Below, piece after piece: positions 33,086 through 41,795 of a stretch of DNA of 64,000 nucleotides; the stretch's first letter is position 1; every line of letters begins with the position of its first letter. The stretch is from the NCBI GenBank assembly GCA_900541065.1, contig UQIE01000001.1:186001-250000 (forward strand). The letters are read 5' to 3'. This DNA comes from an uncultured Collinsella sp. (GTDB lineage Bacteria > Actinomycetota > Coriobacteriia > Coriobacteriales > Coriobacteriaceae). Below the pieces are notes generated by a model that made no database searches, was not told where the DNA came from, and saw only the letters and a program-made list of their open reading frames with translations. The position numbers and the translations under genes were made by a program.

Positions 33086-34780
33086 CTACTTGCGATGCGC
33101 ACGATAGAACTCGATAAGCGCCTGGGTCGAAGCGTCCTGCTCGGCCTTGGCGGTGTCGTCGTGGAAGGCCGGGGTAATCTGCTTGGCAAGCTGCTTGCCC
33201 AGCTCGACGCCCCACTGGTCGTAGGAGTCGATGCCCCAGACCGTGCCCTCGACAAACGTGATGTGCTCGTACAGGGCGATGAGCTCGCCGAGCGCGAACG
33301 GGGTCAGCGTGTCGCCGAAGATCGAGGTCGTCGGGCGGTTGCCCTCAGAGCAACGGGCCGGGACGATCTGCTCGGGCGTGCCCTCGGCACGAACCTCGTC
33401 GGCCGTCTTACCAAAGGCGAGCGCCTTGGTCTGGGCCAGGAAGTTGCCCAGGAACAGCTCGTGGACATCCTGGCCGCTGTCGGTCGCAGGGTTGGCAGTG
33501 TTGGCGAAAGCGATGAAATCGGCCGGGACCACCACAGTGCCCTGGTGCAGCAGCTGGTAGAAGGCATGCTGACCGTTGGTGCCGGGCTCGCCCCAGAAGA
33601 TCTCACCGGTATCGGAGGTCACAGCGCTGCCGTCCCAGCGGACGTGCTTGCCGTTGGACTCCATGGTGAGCTGCTGCAGGTAGGCCGGGAAGCGGTGCAG
33701 GTACTGGCAGTACGGCAGCACGGCATGGCTCTTGGAACCGAAGAAGTTGACGTACCAGACGTTGAGCAGGCCCATCAGCGCGACGGCGTTGTTCTCGAGC
33801 GGGGTGTTGCAGAAGTACTCGTCGATGACGTGGAAGCCCTCGAGGAACTGCTGGAAGCGCTCGGGGCCGAGCACGACGATCAGCGACAGGCCCACGGCGG
33901 AGTCAACGGAATAGCGGCCGCCAACCCAGTTCCAGAAACCGAAGGCGTTGGCGGGGTCGATACCGAAGGCCTCGACCTTCTCGAGTGCGGTGGAGACGGC
34001 GACGAAGTGCTTTGCCACGGCCTCGGCGTTCTGCTCATCGGAGCCGTCGATGGCGCCCTGAGCCTTGAGCTGCTCGAGCATCCAGGTCTTGACCTCGCGG
34101 GCGTTGGTGAGGGTCTCGAGCGTGGTGAAGGTCTTGGAGACGATGATCACGAGCGTGGTCTCGGGATCCAAGCCCTTGAGCTTCTCGGCCTGGTCGTTGG
34201 GGTCGATGTTGGAGATGTAGCGGCAGTCGATACCGGCGTCGGCATAGGGACGCAGAGCCTCGTAAGCCATGACCGGGCCCAAATCGGAGCCGCCGATGCC
34301 GATGGACACCAGGTGCTCGATCTTTTTGCCGGTAACACCCTTCCACTCACCGGAGCGTACGCGCTCGGCGAAGGCATACATGCGGTCCAGGACCTCGTGC
34401 ACGTCGGCGACGACGTCCTGGCCGTCGACGATGAGCTGGCCCTTCTCGCTTGCCGGGCGGCGCAGCGCGGTGTGCAGGACGGCGCGGTCCTCGGTGGTGT
34501 TGATGTGCTCGCCGGAGAACATGGCGTCGCGGCGCTCCTCGAGCTTCACCTCGCGGGCAAGATCGCACAGCAGCTTGACGGTCTCATCGGTCACCAGGTT
34601 CTTCGACAGATCGAAGTGCAGGTCACCGGCGTCAAAGCTCAGCTTGTTCACGCGCTCGGCATCGGCGGCGAACCAGGCCTTGAGGTCGATACCCTCGGCC
34701 TCGAGCTTCTCCTGATGGGCCTCGAGTGCCTTCCAAGCGGCAGTCGACATAGCATCGATAGGTGCGGCAACAGTTGCCAT
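33086..34780 (-). CDS. pgi: Glucose-6-phosphate isomerase
   Basis: A 564-residue phosphoglucose isomerase of the long (E. coli-like) form: SIGIGGSDLGPVMAYEAL, VSKTFTTLETLTNA, GRYSVDSAVGLSL, catalytic Glu in the VTSDTGEIFWGEPGTNGQHA region, His and GIDSYDQWGVELGKQLAK near the C-terminus with the catalytic Lys. It interconverts glucose- and fructose-6-phosphate. The ATG follows GAGGAGGAC. It is a single-gene unit with its own terminator. Confidence 0.97.
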   Translation of the reverse strand: MATVAAPIDAMSTAAWKALEAHQEKLEAEGIDLKAWFAADAERVNKLSFDAGDLHFDLSKNLVTDETVKLLCDLAREVKLEERRDAMFSGEHINTTEDRAVLHTALRRPASEKGQLIVDGQDVVADVHEVLDRMYAFAERVRSGEWKGVTGKKIEHLVSIGIGGSDLGPVMAYEALRPYADAGIDCRYISNIDPNDQAEKLKGLDPETTLVIIVSKTFTTLETLTNAREVKTWMLEQLKAQGAIDGSDEQNAEAVAKHFVAVSTALEKVEAFGIDPANAFGFWNWVGGRYSVDSAVGLSLIVVLGPERFQQFLEGFHVIDEYFCNTPLENNAVALMGLLNVWYVNFFGSKSHAVLPYCQYLHRFPAYLQQLTMESNGKHVRWDGSAVTSDTGEIFWGEPGTNGQHAFYQLLHQGTVVVPADFIAFANTANPATDSGQDVHELFLGNFLAQTKALAFGKTADEVRAEGTPEQIVPARCSEGNRPTTSIFGDTLTPFALGELIALYEHITFVEGTVWGIDSYDQWGVELGKQLAKQITPAFHDDTAKAEQDASTQALIEFYRAHRK

Positions 34781-34909
34781 AGAGTCCTCCTCAGCATACG
34801 GGCGCACGCCTCCATGCGCCCGGACATTCAGATGCCACTATTCTAGCGCAGGTCAAGACTATAATCAGCGAGCGTTGCCAATCGGCCCCCAAACGGCAAC
34901 CGACCAAAT

Positions 34910-35656
34910 AGGGACAGGTTTATTTTGGCAGGTCAAACGCTTTACCAATCAAAAATAACCCGTCTTTTTATGCCAAATATTAGGCCGCGGCACACACGCT
35001 GCCGAGCAACTCGCGCAGAGGAGACCCAATGCCCTCCAGCAATTCGGGAGCGATAATGGCAAAAACGGGAACCTCGCCGGCTCCCGCGACAGCAGGCACC
35101 TTGCCCTCCGAGACAATACATCCATAAGGGACAAAACCGTCTTCGCCGGCATCGAGCACGGCCATGCGACGCGCGAGTTCGCGCGCAAAGCCGGCAGTAT
35201 CGGCATCGCCGATCGCCAGGACAAAGTCCACGCCTTCGTCGGTCGCCAGGGCCACGGCTTCGTCGATCAGTTCGTCTCCCCCGTCACCCTCAACCGAGCC
35301 GCAGCGAAAAAGCACGCGCTCGAGCAGAGCTCGATCAAGCGAGCCGAGCGCCGCCGAGACGAGCTCATCACGCGTATGCTTGTCTCCGCCCAGCACGACC
35401 AGCGCCTTGGTGCCACCGTAGTGAGCGACCAATCGTCCGCACCAGCGAGCCACGTCTCCATCCGCAACAAGGCGTGTCGGCATACCAAACCCATAATTGA
35501 CCATCTTTCCCACAACCCTTCCGTGCGCATAGGCGGTATCAATCGTTAGGCTCATGCTACGAAGCAAGGTTTTCCGAGCTGTTTCGCACTCTTTAGAGCT
35601 GCGTTAAAAACCCGATCCAACCGCACGACCATACCTACCAAAACAAACCAGTCCCT
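34910..35656. repeat. Inverted AGGGACAGGTTT repeat pair bracketing a single gene
   Basis: AGGGACAGGTTTATTTTGG (34910-34928) recurs inverted at 35638-35656 with two differences in 19. The GGGACAGGTT core is shared with the pair around 13692-14930. Only the truncated dehydrogenase-like gene lies between. Near the left copy, ATGCCAAATAT (34970) matches the end of the MITE at 26822. Confidence 0.6.
34980..35555 (-). CDS. Truncated iron-containing alcohol dehydrogenase-like protein
   Basis: A 191-residue protein that resembles only the N-terminal NAD-binding half of Fe-dependent alcohol dehydrogenases: NYGFGMPTRLVADGDVARWC, LVAHYGGTKALVVLGGDKHT, then LATDEGVDFVLAIGDADTAG, corresponding to the GGGSxxD nucleotide region but without intact glycines. 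The metal-binding helical C-terminal half (Asp/His ligands) is missing. It is probably inactive as a dehydrogenase: a remnant or a repurposed single domain. The reading frame is intact and the start (ATG at 35555) has only a weak ribosome site. It is enclosed by inverted repeats. Confidence 0.6.
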   Translation of the reverse strand: MSLTIDTAYAHGRVVGKMVNYGFGMPTRLVADGDVARWCGRLVAHYGGTKALVVLGGDKHTRDELVSAALGSLDRALLERVLFRCGSVEGDGGDELIDEAVALATDEGVDFVLAIGDADTAGFARELARRMAVLDAGEDGFVPYGCIVSEGKVPAVAGAGEVPVFAIIAPELLEGIGSPLRELLGSVCAAA

Positions 35657-35668
35657 TTTTGACAGGTT

Positions 35669-35728
35669 TTGACGATGTCCGGACGAGCGGGTATTATCGA
35701 ACAGATATTCGATAAGAACATGTGTTTG
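35669..35728 (+). promoter_or_regulatory. SOS-type promoter with two LexA-like boxes
   Basis: TTGACG (35669-35674), 17 bases, TATTAT (35692-35697). Overlapping and following it are CGAACAGATATTCG (35698-35711) and AGAACATGTGTTTG (35715-35728), both near the Gram-positive LexA consensus CGAACRNRYGTTYC. They precede a Y-family polymerase gene, a classic LexA target. Confidence 0.65.
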
Positions 35729-35742
35729 ATGGAGGGACACGG

Positions 35743-37248
35743 ATGGCGCACGAGCAGCACACCTATATCTGCATCGACCTCAAGACGTTTTATGCCAGCG
35801 TCGAGTGCGTCGACCGCGGGCTCAACCCGCTCACCACCAACCTGGTCGTTGCCGACGAATCGCGCGGGCGCACAACCATCTGCCTCGCCATCACACAAGC
35901 CATGAAGGACTTAGGTATTCACAACCGCTGCCGTCTGTTCGAGATTCCCGACGGCATCGACTACATCAAGGCCGTACCGCGCATGCAGCACTACATGGAG
36001 GTGTCGGCGCAAATCTACGGTATCTATCTGGAATACGTGAGTCCGCAAGACGTTCACGTCTACTCAATTGACGAGTGCTTTATCGACGTGACGCCCTATC
36101 TGGACCTCTATCACACCGATGCGGAAGGGTTCGCCTGCATGTTGCGCGACGAGGTCCTGGCGCGCACCGGCATCACGGCGACGGTCGGCATCGGCCCCAA
36201 CCTATTCCAGGCCAAGGTTGCGCTCGATATCACCGCCAAGCACGTGCTCAGTCGCATCGGCAAACTCGACGACGAGACCTTTCGCAAAGAGATCTGGCCC
36301 CATCGTCCCATCACCGATATCTGGGGCATCGGCCCCGGCGTGGCAGCACGACTCGAAAAGTATGGCGTCTACGACCTGATGGGTGTCGCCGCACTCGACG
36401 AGAACCTGCTCTACGACGAGCTCGGCGTCAATGCCGAATATCTCATCGACCACGCCTTTGGGCGCGAGCCGACAACCATCGCCGATATCCAAGCCTATCG
36501 CCCACAAGCAACTTCGACCACCACAGGACAGGTGCTCTCGAAGGGCTATGCCTACGAGCAGGCCTACACCGTCTTGCGCGAGATGGTCGACAACGCCGTG
36601 TTGGACTTGATCGATAAGCACGTGGTCTGCGACAGCATCTCGCTCTTTGTGGGCTACGCGAGCGAGCGAGCCGACATACGCCGCCTCGACGCCAGCGGTA
36701 CAGCGCAATATGTGGACGGATGCGGGCACCTGCGCTCGAGCACATCGAGCATCGAACCCACCGCAACCGCCGGCCCCGAGCTCGCGCCCCGTGCTCCCAA
36801 GCCCGTCCAGCGCGATGACGAACGGCGCCGCCTGGTGCGCGAAGCGCAGGCAATCGATGGCATCTTTGTGGGAGAGCATGGTGGCAAACCGCGTGGTGGC
36901 TATGCCGCGCTCTTTGCGCACTCCAACGCCTCGCGCAAGCTGCCCGAGCGTACCAATTCGTTTAAGAAGATCATGGGCTATTTCGATGAGCTCTGGGCGC
37001 AGACTGTCGATCCCAAACGACCGGTCAAGCGCATCAACCTGGGCTTTAGCAATCTTGTGCCCGAGGAATTTGCCACCATCGATCTGTTCAGCGATATCGA
37101 GGCCGATGAGCGCGAGCGCGACCTGGCGCGCGCCGTCCTGGCCGTGAAAGGCAAGTACGGCAAGAACGCGCTCGTCAAGGGATTAAGCTTTACCGCCGGC
37201 GCCACCGCGCGCGAGCGCAACGATCAAGTTGGAGGACACCGTGCCTAA
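35743..37248 (+). CDS. Y-family translesion DNA polymerase (UmuC-like)
   Basis: A 501-residue Y-family polymerase of the UmuC-like group of Gram-positives. Palm motifs: CIDLKTFYASVECVDRG and YSIDECFIDVT (catalytic Asp-Glu), then TATVGIGPNLFQAKVALD, the thumb helix-hairpin-helix DIWGIGPGVAARLEKYG, and a little-finger region with a Pro/Ser-rich insertion near residues 325-370. It copies past damaged bases. GGAGGG precedes the ATG. Two LexA-like boxes upstream fit SOS induction. The next gene overlaps its stop by 8 bases. Confidence 0.93.
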   Translation: MAHEQHTYICIDLKTFYASVECVDRGLNPLTTNLVVADESRGRTTICLAITQAMKDLGIHNRCRLFEIPDGIDYIKAVPRMQHYMEVSAQIYGIYLEYVSPQDVHVYSIDECFIDVTPYLDLYHTDAEGFACMLRDEVLARTGITATVGIGPNLFQAKVALDITAKHVLSRIGKLDDETFRKEIWPHRPITDIWGIGPGVAARLEKYGVYDLMGVAALDENLLYDELGVNAEYLIDHAFGREPTTIADIQAYRPQATSTTTGQVLSKGYAYEQAYTVLREMVDNAVLDLIDKHVVCDSISLFVGYASERADIRRLDASGTAQYVDGCGHLRSSTSSIEPTATAGPELAPRAPKPVQRDDERRRLVREAQAIDGIFVGEHGGKPRGGYAALFAHSNASRKLPERTNSFKKIMGYFDELWAQTVDPKRPVKRINLGFSNLVPEEFATIDLFSDIEADERERDLARAVLAVKGKYGKNALVKGLSFTAGATARERNDQVGGHRA

Positions 37249-37666
37249 ACCCAAACAACAGCCCATGCGCCCGCCGACCGCCTTCGAGCGCCTGGCGGAC
37301 CCCGAGGGCAGACGCCGCGCAGCCGACCCCAACCTCACTGCCAACGGTACCGTGCGCGCCAACCGCGCCGCACAGTTTATGCCCTTTGCCGCCCTCACGG
37401 GATACTACGAACTCGTGCGCAAGCAGGAAATCACCGTCGAGCAAAAACGTGAGCTCACGGAAGAAAAAGCCCTCGAGCTTTCGCAAAAGCTCGAGGGCCT
37501 CAAACGCGGCGACTTGGTGCGCGTCACCTATTACGATACGTACGGCTATCGTAGCCGCACGGGCATTCTCGACGAAGCGTTACCCGCATTCAAGCTGCTC
37601 AAACTCAGGGATATCGCCATCAACTTCGACGATATCCAGGACATTGAGCTACGCGGACGAGCCTAG
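37241..37666 (+). CDS. YolD-like partner of the Y-family polymerase
   Basis: A 141-residue soluble protein. The block RANRAAQFMPFAALTGYYEL, followed by a long charged helix (EQKRELTEEKALELSQKLEG) and a C-terminal small beta barrel (VRVTYYDTYGYRSRTGIL), matches the YolD-like family that usually sits beside UmuC-like polymerases in Gram-positives. It starts at GTG overlapping the polymerase stop, with GGAGG six bases upstream. Its stop codon TAG is part of a CTAG that also supplies the stop of the convergent surface-protein gene. Confidence 0.75.
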   Translation: MPKPKQQPMRPPTAFERLADPEGRRRAADPNLTANGTVRANRAAQFMPFAALTGYYELVRKQEITVEQKRELTEEKALELSQKLEGLKRGDLVRVTYYDTYGYRSRTGILDEALPAFKLLKLRDIAINFDDIQDIELRGRA

Positions 37667-40215
37667 CGACGAGAACGCTTGCGCAAGACGAGAGCAATGC
37701 CAAGCACTGCGGCAGCTGCAACCAGCAATCCCAAGACCAGCGTGAAGGTCGAGTCGCCAGCGCGAGGCAGCGAGCCGTCCTTCGGAGTCTTCTTAGCGGT
37801 CGTCGTGACGGTGGTCGTGGTGCTGCTCGACTGGTCGTTGCCACCCGTCTGGCTGCCGCCAGGCTGATCGCCGCCACCCGGCTGCGAAGGATCGGTGGGT
37901 TCCGTCGGATCCGGAGTACCGGGATCAACCGGATTCTCCGAATTCTCCTTGCGCTGGATCCAGACCTGGCAACCATAGAACGGGTTGGCGGTACCAAGGC
38001 ACAGACCCTGGTTGGTCACCGCAAAGGTGCGCAGACCATGGTTATACGGATCGTTAAAGCCATTGGTCGTCAGCGTCGTACAGTTCACGCCGTCCTCGGT
38101 CACATACATATCAAAGCCGCGCTCGGCATCGCGCAGGTAACACATGCACGTAAGGACACTCTGCAACTTCTTGAGGTTCTCCTCGCTCAGCAGCTTATCG
38201 AGCGCATCCTGAATATCGCTCGGCAGCTCGGTGCCATAGGCATCCTCGTACTGCTGCTTAAGGCTCTCATAGCTATCGAGCATGTCCTGATACTGGTCGG
38301 CAAAGGACTTGAAGTACGCGATCTCGCCATCGATCTTCTGGACATAAGCGGCGTCGTCCTCAAAGTCCTGGGACATCGTCGCGGCCTGATCGCAAAGACC
38401 GCCCGCGGCATCCTCCAGCGCATCGCTCAGATCGCCAAAGCCCTTAGCAACCTCGGTCTTCTCGTCATCGACATCGACGGCCTTGTTTGAATCATCAACC
38501 TCAGCAGCTTCGTTCGAATCATCGACCTCGGCGGCCTCGTTTGAATCATCGTCCGCAAGCGTGTTCACGGGAACGATGGGGTCGTCAGGCGATTTCTTGT
38601 CGAGCAGGTGATCGAGCAGGTCCCTAAGGCGCTGAACCTGAGAGTCCCACTCCTCGGGCGTCATATCGATAATGTCGCCATTGGAGAACTGGCCGATCGG
38701 CTCAAGCAGGCTCGCGGTATCAAAGGTACCGATATACAGCTTGCCGTCGAACTTCTGCATGCGCCAAATGTACTGGTTCTCGTTTCGGCCAAAGCCCGAA
38801 GTCAGGCCGGAAATACCGCCCTCGGGGAACATGTCGGTGCGATCGCCAACGACGAGCTCCATGTTCTCGTCCTTGTCCATGCGATAGATGTTAACCGACT
38901 GCTCAAGATTGGCATTCACAAACGAGCAGTCAACGCCACCCATGCTGCTCTTGCCGCCCTCTTCGGTGTTGGATTTGTTGAACAGGATGCGCTCGAGGGC
39001 AATCTCCTCGTCGTTGTATTCACCGATATAGAGGTAGTCGTTGTAGACGATGAGGTTGGCAGCGCCAGAACGGGTACGGGCAGGATCGATGCCAAAGCAG
39101 TACTTTGCACCGTCCGTCTTCTGATCGCCGACAATGGGAGTCCACGAATAGCTGCCGTCGGCATTCTTGTCGCCACGGACCATGGCAAACGACTGCATGG
39201 AATTATCATCGGGAGCGTTCTCGGGCGTACCGGTGCAGATGGTCGCATAGAGATGGCCATTGTACGAGACCATATCCCAAATGGCGCCGCCGTAGATGCT
39301 GTCCTGATAGCGAATCGCCGGATAGCCAAACAGCGTCTCCGAGTTGGCAATCTCGGTGAAGCTGTCCTGGCCCTTCGAGGGGTCAGACGACGTCAGGATT
39401 GTCGACACAAAATTACCGTTCGCGTCTTTACCCACATTACTGATGACGAGCTGGCCATCATGGACGCACATGCCGCGGATACCGGTAGAAATGCCCTGCT
39501 TGTAGGCAGCACCGTAATCCTGCATGCTCGAAAGGCCCTGATAGACAACTTTGTACTCATCCGTCTTAGGATCGATCTCGTATACAGCAGGCAGGCCGCC
39601 TTTGCCGTCATTGGTCCTGACGCTGCCGCAGAAATAGAGCTTACCCTTATAGCTCACGGCATTGCGGAACAAAGGAGCGACGCCGTTGAGCGATTCAGAG
39701 AGTAGCAGCTTGGTCTCACCGGTCTTGGTATTGATCTTGACCAAGATGCCGCCGCTGTCCTTGTCGGCCGTGCCGTCCTCCTTCTGCTGTCCATAGAAGA
39801 AGGTACCGTTAAACATGGCCTCCAGCGTCAGGCGCATGGTTTCGACATCAAAGGAATCGCCCAGCGTGCTGTTCATGAGCGTCAGCGTGTTGCCCATCGC
39901 CGCATAGCAGGTGCCCACATAAAGCCAGTCACCATAGCTCGCAGCCGCCCAAGTGTAGCTCTGGCCGCGATCGCCTTCGTTGTTGGCCGTATTACCATCG
40001 GCGCCCGGAACGGCAACGGCACCGTTACCCTGGTAGTCGACGATGCCATCCGGCTGCGACGTTCCTACCGTAGGATGCGAGAGCTTCTCAAAGGAATACC
40101 CATTTCCCGCATTGTAGGTAACGGCACCCGATGCGTCTTCGGCGTGCGCCGGCAGCGGCGATACCAAGATAGCGGCAAGCGCTGCCACCAAGCCAAGTGT
40201 TCCCACTCGTCTCAT
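37663..40215 (-). CDS. Wall-anchored surface protein with beta-propeller-like domain and coiled coil
   Basis: An 850-residue exported protein. Signal peptide (VGTLGLVAALAAILVSPLPA, cleavage near AHA-ED). Residues 60-510 contain recurring blades such as GDWLYVGTCY, GKLYFCGSV, GHLYATICTG, DYLYIGEYND, GKLYIGTFD, suggesting a propeller. Then three 9-residue repeats (DDSNEAAEV, DDSNEAAEV, DDSNKAVDV), a coiled-coil stretch (about 590-690), a Pro/Gly/Ser/Thr wall spanner, the sorting motif LPRAGD, a hydrophobic helix and RKRSRR. Sortase anchoring is inferred; LPRAG departs from LPXTG. Ligand unknown. It converges with the YolD-like gene, sharing four bases. Confidence 0.85.
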   Translation of the reverse strand: MRRVGTLGLVAALAAILVSPLPAHAEDASGAVTYNAGNGYSFEKLSHPTVGTSQPDGIVDYQGNGAVAVPGADGNTANNEGDRGQSYTWAAASYGDWLYVGTCYAAMGNTLTLMNSTLGDSFDVETMRLTLEAMFNGTFFYGQQKEDGTADKDSGGILVKINTKTGETKLLLSESLNGVAPLFRNAVSYKGKLYFCGSVRTNDGKGGLPAVYEIDPKTDEYKVVYQGLSSMQDYGAAYKQGISTGIRGMCVHDGQLVISNVGKDANGNFVSTILTSSDPSKGQDSFTEIANSETLFGYPAIRYQDSIYGGAIWDMVSYNGHLYATICTGTPENAPDDNSMQSFAMVRGDKNADGSYSWTPIVGDQKTDGAKYCFGIDPARTRSGAANLIVYNDYLYIGEYNDEEIALERILFNKSNTEEGGKSSMGGVDCSFVNANLEQSVNIYRMDKDENMELVVGDRTDMFPEGGISGLTSGFGRNENQYIWRMQKFDGKLYIGTFDTASLLEPIGQFSNGDIIDMTPEEWDSQVQRLRDLLDHLLDKKSPDDPIVPVNTLADDDSNEAAEVDDSNEAAEVDDSNKAVDVDDEKTEVAKGFGDLSDALEDAAGGLCDQAATMSQDFEDDAAYVQKIDGEIAYFKSFADQYQDMLDSYESLKQQYEDAYGTELPSDIQDALDKLLSEENLKKLQSVLTCMCYLRDAERGFDMYVTEDGVNCTTLTTNGFNDPYNHGLRTFAVTNQGLCLGTANPFYGCQVWIQRKENSENPVDPGTPDPTEPTDPSQPGGGDQPGGSQTGGNDQSSSTTTTVTTTAKKTPKDGSLPRAGDSTFTLVLGLLVAAAAVLGIALVLRKRSRR
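38470..38550 (-). repeat. Three 27-bp tandem repeats inside the surface-protein gene
   Basis: Units 38470-38496, 38497-38523 and 38524-38550 encode DDSN(E/K)A(A/V)(E/D)V three times. They lie between the propeller-like and coiled-coil parts and may vary in number between strains. Confidence 0.85.
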
Positions 40216-40305
40216 AAGGTTATAGCCTCCCCTGTCCTAAAGCCCAGTTTTAGCATTCTTCATTTCTGTCCACGGTTAATTGCAATCTGAGCACAGCAAT
40301 AATCA

Positions 40306-40321
40306 GTGTATAAATATACAC
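40306..40321. promoter_or_regulatory. Palindrome upstream of the surface-protein gene
   Basis: GTGTATA-AA-TATACAC sits 91 bases before the surface-protein start in an AT-rich 272-base gap that otherwise shows nothing recognisable. It may be an operator or part of a promoter. Confidence 0.4.
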
Positions 40322-40487
40322 CTGTAATTTTTTGGACGGGTTCATAGATGCTCGATTGGTAGCGAATTCCGCGCAAACCGTCACCAAACTCCACTTTTGC
40401 CGCATCTAAAGGTTATTTTTGCGCAAATTTTTGGATGCCGATAGTCACAATGGGCAGGAGGCTGGTACCCACCGGAGAGGGCAACGC

Positions 40488-40871
40488 CTACATTTTCATA
40501 ACGTAATAGCCCGCACCCCTCACTGCCGTCTCGAGTGTGTCGCGATCAACCGGGCGCTTCGAGCGCACGCGTGCCGTGTGGTCCGCGTACGTTACCGTAG
40601 CCCACACGCCATCAAGCGCATTGAGGGCATTCGTCACATTCCGGGCGCAGCCGTCGCAACTCATGCCGCCGATAAGGAGTTCCTCACGATAGGGGTAGTG
40701 GGACTCGTCGGTGTCTGCCACCACAACCTTTTTGGCCTTCTTGCCGCTCGCACCATCGCTGCAGCAACTCTTCCCGTGTGTCGAAGCGGCAATGCGACGC
40801 AGTCCAAAAAACATGCCGACGGCAATGACGGTCAGCACGATGAGATTCGCAGGGTTGAGCAAGTCACTCAT
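40488..40871 (-). CDS. Membrane-tethered heavy-metal-associated (HMA) domain protein
   Basis: A 127-residue protein: one N-terminal transmembrane helix (LIVLTVIAVGMFFGLRRIA), a Cys-containing basic linker (SCCSDGASGKKAKK) and a C-terminal HMA domain with GMSCDGCARNV, the CxxC copper site of CopZ/ATOX-type domains. Likely a copper-handling protein facing the cytoplasm or a metal relay. AAAGGGG lies five bases before the ATG. A CsoR-like palindrome just upstream suggests copper control. No copper ATPase is in the window. Confidence 0.85.
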   Translation of the reverse strand: MSDLLNPANLIVLTVIAVGMFFGLRRIAASTHGKSCCSDGASGKKAKKVVVADTDESHYPYREELLIGGMSCDGCARNVTNALNALDGVWATVTYADHTARVRSKRPVDRDTLETAVRGAGYYVMKM

Positions 40872-40899
40872 GCGTTCCCCTTTCAGTAGCACTATCTAG

Positions 40900-40920
40900 A
40901 TACCCCCATGGGGTGTCCCC
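40900..40920 (-). promoter_or_regulatory. CsoR/RcnR-type operator candidate
   Basis: ATACCCCCATGGGGTGTCCCC: a TACCCCC/GGGGT(G) dyad of the kind bound by CsoR-family copper or nickel repressors, 29 bases upstream of the HMA protein start. Confidence 0.55.
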
Positions 40921-40978
40921 ATCTTAACCCAAAATCATGTCCGTTCGGTCAATTAGTTTTCCTCTTCAAACTTTTTTG

Positions 40979-41025
40979 TTGACCATGGCTTACTTTCGTG
41001 TATAAGTTTTCCTAGGCTAACAGTT
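40979..41025 (+). promoter_or_regulatory. Promoter with DtxR/IdeR-like half site
   Basis: TTGACC (40979-40984), 16 bases, TATAAG (41001-41006), followed at 41007-41025 by a sequence with the central TAGGCTAAC of the DtxR/IdeR iron box (11 of 19 positions agree). Iron repression of the DUF3793-flavodoxin pair is inferred. Confidence 0.5.
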
Positions 41026-41044
41026 TAGATCCGTAAGGAGCGAC

Positions 41045-41749
41045 GTGACTCGAACCATAGACATCCCAACGTTTCAGGCAGCAGTCGTGCGCAACTGCTC
41101 CCCCACGCTCGCGGGCATCAAGCCGGCATCGCTCTTTACCTATCCAGGCACCTACGCCCACGGGGACGGCTCGACCGCAACAGAAACCATCGCAGAACGC
41201 CGAGCACGCCTGCTCAACGTTATCGCCCAGTGCAACCGCGAGCTTGACCCGCTTGGCATCCACCTGAGTGTTTTGGTCTGGCGGCCCTGCGGAGCGCTCG
41301 TGTACGTGTACCGAGCCAAAAGCCTCACCACCTATTTCGCGGACCCTCGCGCCAAAACGGCGCTCGCCTCGGAAGGCTACGACACGAGAGACCTTTCGAC
41401 ATGCCTTGTGCATTTGGCATCACGCATCACGCTCGCGAGTAATAACGTCGCGGAATGCGCCTGTAGCCAGACTCGATGCGCACTACCCCAGCAAGCTAGC
41501 TGCAGCAACGACTGCACCTGCGAGTTTCCGCACGAAATAGGCTACTTCCTAGGATATCCCTACGACGACGTGCACGAGTTTATCGTCCAGCGCGGCGAGA
41601 ACTATAAGGTCTTTGGGGCCTGGAAGGTCTACGCAAATGTCGAGCAGGCACTTGCGACGTTTGATGCCTACCGCGCCTGCACCCAATACTTCACCTTTGT
41701 CTATCAGCAGGGCTACAGCTTGGCGCAACTTGCCCAGGCAACCCGATAG
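41045..41749 (+). CDS. DUF3793 family protein
   Basis: A 234-residue protein of the DUF3793 family: SPTLAGIKPASLFTYP, LDPLGIHLSVLVWRPCGALVYVYR, HEIGYFLGYPYDDVHEFIVQ and WKVYANVEQALATFDAYRACTQYF. An unusual Cys-rich insertion (ECACSQTRCALPQQASCSND, residues about 137-156) interrupts the middle and could bind metal. GTG start, eight bases after AAGGAG. It is followed 46 bases later by a flavodoxin; the pair is common in anaerobes and thought to be linked to iron or haem use. The biochemical role is unknown. Confidence 0.82.
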   Translation: MTRTIDIPTFQAAVVRNCSPTLAGIKPASLFTYPGTYAHGDGSTATETIAERRARLLNVIAQCNRELDPLGIHLSVLVWRPCGALVYVYRAKSLTTYFADPRAKTALASEGYDTRDLSTCLVHLASRITLASNNVAECACSQTRCALPQQASCSNDCTCEFPHEIGYFLGYPYDDVHEFIVQRGENYKVFGAWKVYANVEQALATFDAYRACTQYFTFVYQQGYSLAQLAQATR

Positions 41750-41795
41750 AACATAGAAGCCGTGGCAACCTGCCGCACAACTGAAAGGACTCAAC

